Source of the DNA: Actinoplanes sp. KI2
GTDB taxonomy: Bacteria > Actinomycetota > Actinomycetes > Mycobacteriales > Micromonosporaceae
Reading direction: 5' to 3'
Length of the DNA stretch: 64,000 nucleotides
Assembly (NCBI RefSeq): GCF_025630775.1
Contig: NZ_JAOSZE010000021.1
Span: 105,159 to 169,158 of the forward strand
How positions within the stretch are numbered: position 1 is the first letter of the stretch; each line of letters starts with the position of its first letter. A program made the translations under genes and the position numbers. A model generated the notes under the pieces. The model had not been told where the DNA came from. It was given only the letters and a program-made list of their open reading frames with translations, and made no database searches. Positions 59,580 through 64,000 of the stretch are shown here, in pieces.

Positions 59580-60356
59580 TTAACGCCGCCCCAGACCGTC
59601 GATCGAGCGCATCTCGTCCGGGGTGAGCTCGAAACCGGAGATGTCGAAGTTCGTGGCGATGCGCGCGGCGGTCTTCGACTTGGGGATCACCACGATCTCG
59701 TGCTGGACGTGCCAGCGCAGCACCACCCGGGCCGCGTCGACCCCGTGCAGCGCGGCGATCTGGGTCAGCACCGGGTCGTGCAGGTTGGTGGTCTTGAACG
59801 GCGAGTACCCCTCGACCACCATGCCGCGGGCCCGATGCCCCTCGACCAGCGCCGGGTCCCACAGCGTCGGCCCGAAGCGGATCTGGTTGACCGCCGGCGT
59901 CTCGCCGGTGGCCTTGGTCAGCTCGTCGATCTCGTCGAGGTCGAAGTTGCTGACCCCGATGGCCCGGGCCAGCCCGGCGTCGCGCAGGTCGACGAACTCC
60001 TGCCACACCCGCACCGACCGGCCGCGTGACGGCGGCCAGTGGATCAGCCACAGGTCGACCGCGTCCACCCGCAGCTGCCGGAGGCTCTCGGTGAGGGTGG
60101 CGCGTTCGCGGCCGGCCCGCTCGGGCGGCAGCTTGGTGGTGACGAAGACCTCGTCGCGGGGTACGCCCGAGTCGGCGAGCGCACGGCCCACCTCGGCCTC
60201 GTTGCCGTACATGGTGGCGGTGTCGATGTGGCGGTAGCCGGCGTCCAGTGCGTGCCGGACCGCCTGGTACGCCGACTCGCCGCGGATCTGCCAGGTGCCG
60301 AAGCCCAGCACCGGCATCGCCGGGCCGGACCGCAGCGCAAGCGCGGGAATGCTCAT
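59580..60356 (-). CDS. aldo/keto reductase
   Basis: A 258-residue AKR (DkgA/AKR5-like): MPVLGFGTWQIRG, GYRHIDTATMYGNEAEVG carrying the catalytic Asp and Tyr, VFVTTKLPPE with the catalytic Lys, and LWLIHWPPS with the His. C-terminal IPKSKTAARIATN is the NADPH-binding stretch. All tetrad residues are present. Substrate unknown. Confidence 0.93.
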   Translation of the reverse strand: MSIPALALRSGPAMPVLGFGTWQIRGESAYQAVRHALDAGYRHIDTATMYGNEAEVGRALADSGVPRDEVFVTTKLPPERAGRERATLTESLRQLRVDAVDLWLIHWPPSRGRSVRVWQEFVDLRDAGLARAIGVSNFDLDEIDELTKATGETPAVNQIRFGPTLWDPALVEGHRARGMVVEGYSPFKTTNLHDPVLTQIAALHGVDAARVVLRWHVQHEIVVIPKSKTAARIATNFDISGFELTPDEMRSIDGLGRR

Positions 60357-60367
60357 ACGCCCCAGTC

Positions 60368-60559
60368 TTACGCGGCCGGGACGTGATGCGGTACCGGCGA
60401 GCGCAGCCGGGCCGCGCTCGGCAGCCGCGCCGACGGGTCGGCGGTGGGCAGCGCGCCCAGCCCCGGCAGCCGGATGTCGTGCATCGCGGCCCGTTCGGCC
60501 AGGGCCCGTTCCAGCTTCTCCCGGGCCTCGTCGTGCTCCCGCGTGGTCTTGTCGGTCAT
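60368..60559 (-). CDS. small hypothetical protein
   Basis: A 63-residue protein (MTDKTTREHDEAREKLERAL, then Ala/Pro/Arg-rich). The ATG has GAGGAGG upstream. A charged N-terminal helix is followed by a disordered C-terminus. It ends 11 bases before the aldo/keto reductase start and may be co-transcribed with it. No family recognised. Confidence 0.6.
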   Translation of the reverse strand: MTDKTTREHDEAREKLERALAERAAMHDIRLPGLGALPTADPSARLPSAARLRSPVPHHVPAA

Positions 60560-60644
60560 CTCGGCCTCCTCGGTGTCCTCGCCGACCCCCGAGCGACCCG
60601 GCACGAGGGTCATCCGCCTCAGCAAAACGAGCGTAATACGCAAA

Positions 60645-60679
60645 TTGCCCCCATCAGCTGCATCAGCCGATGGGGGCAA
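60645..60679 (-). terminator. hairpin terminator after glucosaminidase gene
   Basis: Perfect 11-bp arms TTGCCCCCATC (60645-60655) and its complement (60669-60679) around 13 bases, 10 bases beyond the stop of the glucosaminidase gene; on the minus strand AATTTGCG follows. Confidence 0.85.
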
Positions 60680-60689
60680 AAGCTCTGAC

Positions 60690-61820
60690 TTACTTCCAGA
60701 TGTCGTACTGGTACAGGTTGCGCGAGGCCATCAACCCCGTGATCTTGGTGAAGTAGTTGGGGTCCGTCGCGTACCCGGCCTTCCACACCTGCCAGATGAA
60801 CTTGTTCGCGTCCTTGGTGTAGCTGAACGCCGGCTGGTAACGGCTGTTGACCCGCAGGAAGTTGCCGTGGTCGCGGAACGAGTCGGCCATGGTCGCGTAG
60901 ATCCGGAAACTCGCCGTCGTGCCGAAGCACTTGCCGGCCTTGTCGCACTCGCTGGTGTTGTAGACGTGGCAACCCTTCGCGATCGTGCCGTACTTGCCGT
61001 TCTGGCACTTGATCCCGAAGTAGTTTCCGTCGGTGAGCGAGAGGCCGCTCTTGCCCCAGCCCGACTCGAGGATGGCCTGCGCGATCGTGACCGACGCCGG
61101 CACGCCGTACTGGCGCCAGCCGGCCTGCGCACCGGGCACCGCGGCGGCGAGGAACTGCTCCGGCGTGATCTCCGGGGCGACCACCGGGGTGAGCGACGCG
61201 CCCGGGCACAGGTGCAGGGTCGGCGTGACCACGTACGCGTGCGAGATGTAACCGCCGTCGCCGAGCCGGTTCCATTGCGTGGTCGAGCGGACGGTGCCGT
61301 TGACCGACTGGCCGACCACGCCGCACACGCCCTGCACCTTGGCGCCGTTGAGCACCGTGCGCTTGAGCGGGAAGGACGTGCCCGGGCCGGTGCGGACGTT
61401 CACCGCGCCGTCGGTGCTGCGCACGGTGCCGATCGTGTAGGCCGCCCCGGCGACCGGCGCCGGCTTCGCCGCCACCGGCTTCTTGGTCGCGCAGAGCGGG
61501 AGGGTCCGGCCGATCTGGAGGTACGCGTGCGTCACGTACGAGTTGTTGCTGAGGCGATCCCACTGACTGGTCGTGCGGACCGAGCCCCGGACCGACTGCC
61601 CGGTGACCCGGCAGACGGCGGTGATCTTCTGCCCGTTGCGCAGCGACCCGGTGATCCGGGACGCCAGCGAGGGCCCGGACCGGGTCTTCAGCGGGCTGTT
61701 CGCCTTGACGACCGCCGTCGTCCCGGCGGCCTGCGCCGGGCTCGCAACGACCATCAGGCCCGCGCCGGCGGTCAGCGCCATCATCGGCACCGCGATCAGT
61801 CGGCGGGTTCTGCGCCCCAT
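60690..61820 (-). CDS. secreted SH3-domain N-acetylglucosaminidase (peptidoglycan hydrolase)
   Basis: A 376-residue exported protein. A signal peptide (LIAVPMMALTAGAGLMVVAS) precedes two SH3-like repeats (KTRSGPSLASRITGSLRNGQ; VNVRTGPGTSFPLKRTVLNG). The C-terminal glucosaminidase domain (FlgJ/LytD-like) has the catalytic Glu in ILESGWGKSGL and NYFGIKC. It would cleave peptidoglycan between GlcNAc and MurNAc. ATG at 61820 follows GAAGGGG. I looked for a c-di-AMP (ydaO) riboswitch in the leader and found no convincing one. Confidence 0.92.
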   Translation of the reverse strand: MGRRTRRLIAVPMMALTAGAGLMVVASPAQAAGTTAVVKANSPLKTRSGPSLASRITGSLRNGQKITAVCRVTGQSVRGSVRTTSQWDRLSNNSYVTHAYLQIGRTLPLCATKKPVAAKPAPVAGAAYTIGTVRSTDGAVNVRTGPGTSFPLKRTVLNGAKVQGVCGVVGQSVNGTVRSTTQWNRLGDGGYISHAYVVTPTLHLCPGASLTPVVAPEITPEQFLAAAVPGAQAGWRQYGVPASVTIAQAILESGWGKSGLSLTDGNYFGIKCQNGKYGTIAKGCHVYNTSECDKAGKCFGTTASFRIYATMADSFRDHGNFLRVNSRYQPAFSYTKDANKFIWQVWKAGYATDPNYFTKITGLMASRNLYQYDIWK

Positions 61821-62002
61821 GAAGCAACCCCTTCGGTCGGTCGGCGGTCCGTACGAGACTGCGGGCCGAAGGTTGCGGGCCGGGATCGGCGGAGGTTGCG
61901 GATGGGTAGCCACGCTCCGGGTGGGTTGAAAGAACCACCGTTTGGGCAAACGGCTACGCATCCCACCGCCGCCCTTGATCAGCCGCAGGAGGTCTTCCGC
62001 CG

Positions 62003-62956
62003 ATGACGGCCCTGGCGTCCCGCCCCAAGACGTCCCGCGCCGGGACGTCCGCGCCGCGCCCCGGCGGCGCGGCGTACGTGCTCGCCCCGTTCGCCGTCGC
62101 GCTGTCGGCGGCCGCCGGCGTGGCCGCCGCCTACCTGGCCTTCGTGCGCACCGCGACCGGCCAGTACGCGGACACCACCGCGATGCTCGGCGGCGACGTG
62201 CACCACCCGCGGGTGGTCGAGGTGCTCAGCCGCGCGCTCAACGGCACCACGCTGGTGAGCCTGGTGCTGGTGTGCCTGGCCGCCGCCGCGATCGGCGTGC
62301 TGCGCCACCGGATCGACCTGGCGATCGGCGCGACCGTGCTGGTGCTCGGCGCGAACGCCAGCTGCCAGCTGCTCAAGACCCGGCTCCCCCGGCCGGACCT
62401 GTCCGACTTCCCGGGCCCCAACTCGTTCCCGAGCGGGCACACCGCGGCCGCCGCCTCGGTCGCGTTCGCGCTGATCCTGGTGCTGCCCGCCGCCGTGCGC
62501 GGGATCGTCGCGCTGATCGGGGCCGGCTACGTCACGGTGATCGCGATCGCCACCGTCTGGGCCGAGTGGCACCGCCCCAGCGACACGGTCGCCGCGGTGC
62601 TGCTGGTGCTCGCCTGGGCCGCGCTCGCCGTGTTCGGCATCCGCCTGTTCCGGCACCGCGCCGCCGGCCCGGCCGTCCGGCTCTCCCGGCTCGCCACCCT
62701 GCCGCTGCTGGCGGTCGCCGTGGTGGCCGGCGCGGCCGGCGTGTTCGGCCTGATCTGCGAGGTCATGACGGTCCGGGTCACCCCCGAGCTGGTCTCCAGC
62801 CGCTTCGTGTTCCTCACCGCCTCGGCCGGCATCGCCGCCGCGGTGGCCGCCGGATTCCTGCTCTGGGCGCGGCTGGCGGCCGGCGACCGGGGCACCGCGA
62901 CCGCAGACGTCAAGGCGAGCCGCCCGGCCCGCCGTCCCCAGGGAGGCAAGAAGTGA
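62003..62956 (+). CDS. PAP2-family membrane phosphatase
   Basis: A 317-residue integral membrane phosphatase with about eight spans. The three acid-phosphatase motifs are KTRLPRP (C1), PSGH (C2, in NSFPSGHTAAAASV) and EWHRPSD (C3). Candidates for substrate are undecaprenyl pyrophosphate or phosphatidic acid. Its stop overlaps the start of the YflT-like gene (GTGA), so the two are coupled. Confidence 0.92.
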   Translation: MTALASRPKTSRAGTSAPRPGGAAYVLAPFAVALSAAAGVAAAYLAFVRTATGQYADTTAMLGGDVHHPRVVEVLSRALNGTTLVSLVLVCLAAAAIGVLRHRIDLAIGATVLVLGANASCQLLKTRLPRPDLSDFPGPNSFPSGHTAAAASVAFALILVLPAAVRGIVALIGAGYVTVIAIATVWAEWHRPSDTVAAVLLVLAWAALAVFGIRLFRHRAAGPAVRLSRLATLPLLAVAVVAGAAGVFGLICEVMTVRVTPELVSSRFVFLTASAGIAAAVAAGFLLWARLAAGDRGTATADVKASRPARRPQGGKK

Positions 62957-63792
62957 CCACCCCATCCGACAGCGGCGCCACCCCTACGGCAGCCGGCCCG
63001 ACCCCCGAGCCGGAGGCGGCCCGCACCCAGCCGGTCCCCGAGCCGGAGGCGGCCCGCACGCAGCCGATCACGGTGCCCGAGGCCGCGGCCGCACAGCCGG
63101 TCGCCGAACCTGAGGCGGCCCGCACCCAGCCCATCTCCGTGGCCGACGCGGCAGCCACCCCGCCGGTCACCGAGCCCGAGGCGGCCCGCACCCAGCCGAT
63201 CACGGTGCCCGAGGCCGCGGCCACCGAGCCCATCCCGGCGGCCGACCCGATCGTCCCACCGACCGGCAATCCGGGCATTCCTCCCGGCCCCGGCGGCGTA
63301 CCGTGGCTGCCCGGCCAGGTCCGGGCCGCCCCGAGCGTGCCGACGGTCATGGTCGGCTCCTACACCGACTACGCGCTCGCCCAGCAGGCCGTCGACCACC
63401 TCTCCGACGAGAAGTTCCCGGTCGAGCGGACCGCGATCATCGGCACCGACCTGCGCCTGGTCGAGAACGTGCTGGGCCGCCTGACCACCGCCCGCGCGGC
63501 CGGCGCCGGCGCGGCCGGCGGCGCCTGGTTCGGCCTGTTCATCGGCCTGTTGTTCGGCCTGTTCAGCAACGCGAACTGGTTCGCGGTCATCTTCGTCTGC
63601 CTGCTGATCGGCGCGGCCTGGGGAGCCGTCTTCGGCGCGATCGCGCACGCCGCCACGGGTGGCCGCCGCGATTTCGCCTCCCGCAGCTCCCTGCAGGCCG
63701 GCCAGTACGCCGTCGTCACCGATCCCGAGGTCGCCGACCAGGCGCGTCAGCTGCTGATCCAGCTGAACTGGCGCGCCTCGGGAGCGCGGTAG
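62953..63792 (+). CDS. general-stress-protein-17M/YflT-like protein with repeat N-terminus
   Basis: A 279-residue protein. The first ~105 residues are Pro/Ala-rich with four EPEAARTQP units. A GSP17M/YflT-type domain follows (MVGSYTDYALAQQAVDHLSD; VERTAIIGTDLRLVE) with two closely spaced Gly-rich hydrophobic spans in the middle (AWFGLFIGLLFGLF; AVIFVCLLIGAAWG). GTG start coupled to the PAP2 gene. Function unknown; the domain is associated with stress proteins. Confidence 0.82.
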   Translation: MTTPSDSGATPTAAGPTPEPEAARTQPVPEPEAARTQPITVPEAAAAQPVAEPEAARTQPISVADAAATPPVTEPEAARTQPITVPEAAATEPIPAADPIVPPTGNPGIPPGPGGVPWLPGQVRAAPSVPTVMVGSYTDYALAQQAVDHLSDEKFPVERTAIIGTDLRLVENVLGRLTTARAAGAGAAGGAWFGLFIGLLFGLFSNANWFAVIFVCLLIGAAWGAVFGAIAHAATGGRRDFASRSSLQAGQYAVVTDPEVADQARQLLIQLNWRASGAR

Positions 63793-63869
63793 CCCGCGCT
63801 CCGCGGAGCGTGCGGGGCGTGGAAGGCTGCGCCTGGGCCTTGCCACGCCCCGGTCAGGGGGTTCTGAGA

Positions 63870-63896
63870 AGCCCCGGGGCGGCAAGCCTCGGGGCT
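63870..63896 (+). terminator. hairpin terminator after YflT-like gene
   Basis: Stem AGCCCCG (63870-63876) with complement (63890-63896) around 13 bases; the flanking GAG/CTC pairs extend it. Lies 78 bases beyond the stop of the YflT-like gene. It serves that gene and possibly the partial gene at the right edge. Confidence 0.65.
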
Positions 63897-63953
63897 CCTC
63901 GTTCGGGTCCTGAGCGGTGGCGGCCGCCCCGGACCCGGGGTGGGTGAGTTCGG

Positions 63954-64000
63954 TCAGAAGGTCGCGTCCAGCTCGTCGCGCAGCTTCGCCAGCGCCCTGC
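63954..64000 (-). CDS. C-terminal end of an unidentified gene, cut by window edge
   Basis: The minus-strand frame ends LAKLRDELDATF followed by TGA at 63954-63956. Only about 15 codons are inside the window. The charged helical ending is protein-like, but no family can be named. Confidence 0.45.
   Translation of the reverse strand, partial: RALAKLRDELDATF

Noticed and set aside
61821..61960. c-di-AMP (ydaO) riboswitch before the glucosaminidase gene
   Set aside because: The position is typical, but the characteristic conserved blocks are not recognisable in the leader.

Overview
The window is a very GC-rich chromosomal stretch with dense coding on both strands, many GTG and TTG starts, ATGA/GTGA translational overlaps and near-universal G/C third codon positions. 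Together with SecA2, a baeRF2-type (Rv2629-like) protein, several TetR/AraC regulators, a cobalamin-riboswitch-led cob operon and FtsK/small-helical-protein gene sets, this points to an actinomycete, most likely a Micromonosporaceae member such as Actinoplanes. The genus is an inference. I saw no rRNA, tRNA, insertion sequence, prophage or CRISPR array.

Layout. 1-2.3 kb: a 13-bp minisatellite, then an SDR-AraC operon. 2.6-7.2 kb: a cassette of a small helical-hairpin protein, an unknown protein, a HerA/FtsK ATPase and a membrane protein. 7.2-8.7 kb: a repeat peptide followed by a JmjC/cupin oxygenase, which looks like a ribosomal peptide (RiPP) system. 8.8-19 kb: two DUF72 proteins, a DksA-type zinc-finger protein, a kinase-like protein, a winged-helix regulator, secA2, a STAS-like/ATPase fusion, a proline-rich protein and a baeRF2 protein. 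19-26 kb: a GCS2-type ligase, a 71-bp repeat array, a hydrolase, a crcB pair and secreted or membrane proteins. 26.3-32.7 kb: cobalamin genes (chelatase, cobO, cobB, cobE) behind a B12 riboswitch, with an FGGY kinase upstream. 33-36.2 kb: oxidoreductase and epimerase genes with divergent TetR regulators and clear palindromic operators. 36.2-38.6 kb: a BrnT-like toxin/antitoxin pair and a frameshifted glycosyltransferase. 39.5-42.1 kb: an operon running ArsR-ArsC fusion, VOC protein, three tandem 30-residue ORFs and chrA, every junction an ATGA overlap. 42-50 kb: xthA, a GGDEF-EAL protein, a stress protein, citrate synthase, a deacetylase, an AraC-type regulator and a RibD_C-type reductase. 50.5-54.3 kb: a four-gene overlapping operon (AurF-type N-oxygenase, tryptophan-dioxygenase family, SDR, ACC-synthase-like PLP enzyme) that looks like an uncharacterised small-molecule pathway. 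54.3-64 kb: secreted LamG protein, hrpA, aldo/keto reductase, SH3/glucosaminidase, PAP2 phosphatase and a YflT-like protein.

Three stretches stand out as possible undescribed systems: the repeat peptide plus oxygenase (7196-8679), the N-oxygenase/TDO operon (50513-54252) and the tandem 30-residue ORF array (40723-40993). The window is also unusually rich in short tandem repeats, both between and inside genes (periods 13, 18, 23, 24, 27, 69, 71 and 89 bp). One CCGG tract coincides with a frameshift in a glycosyltransferase.
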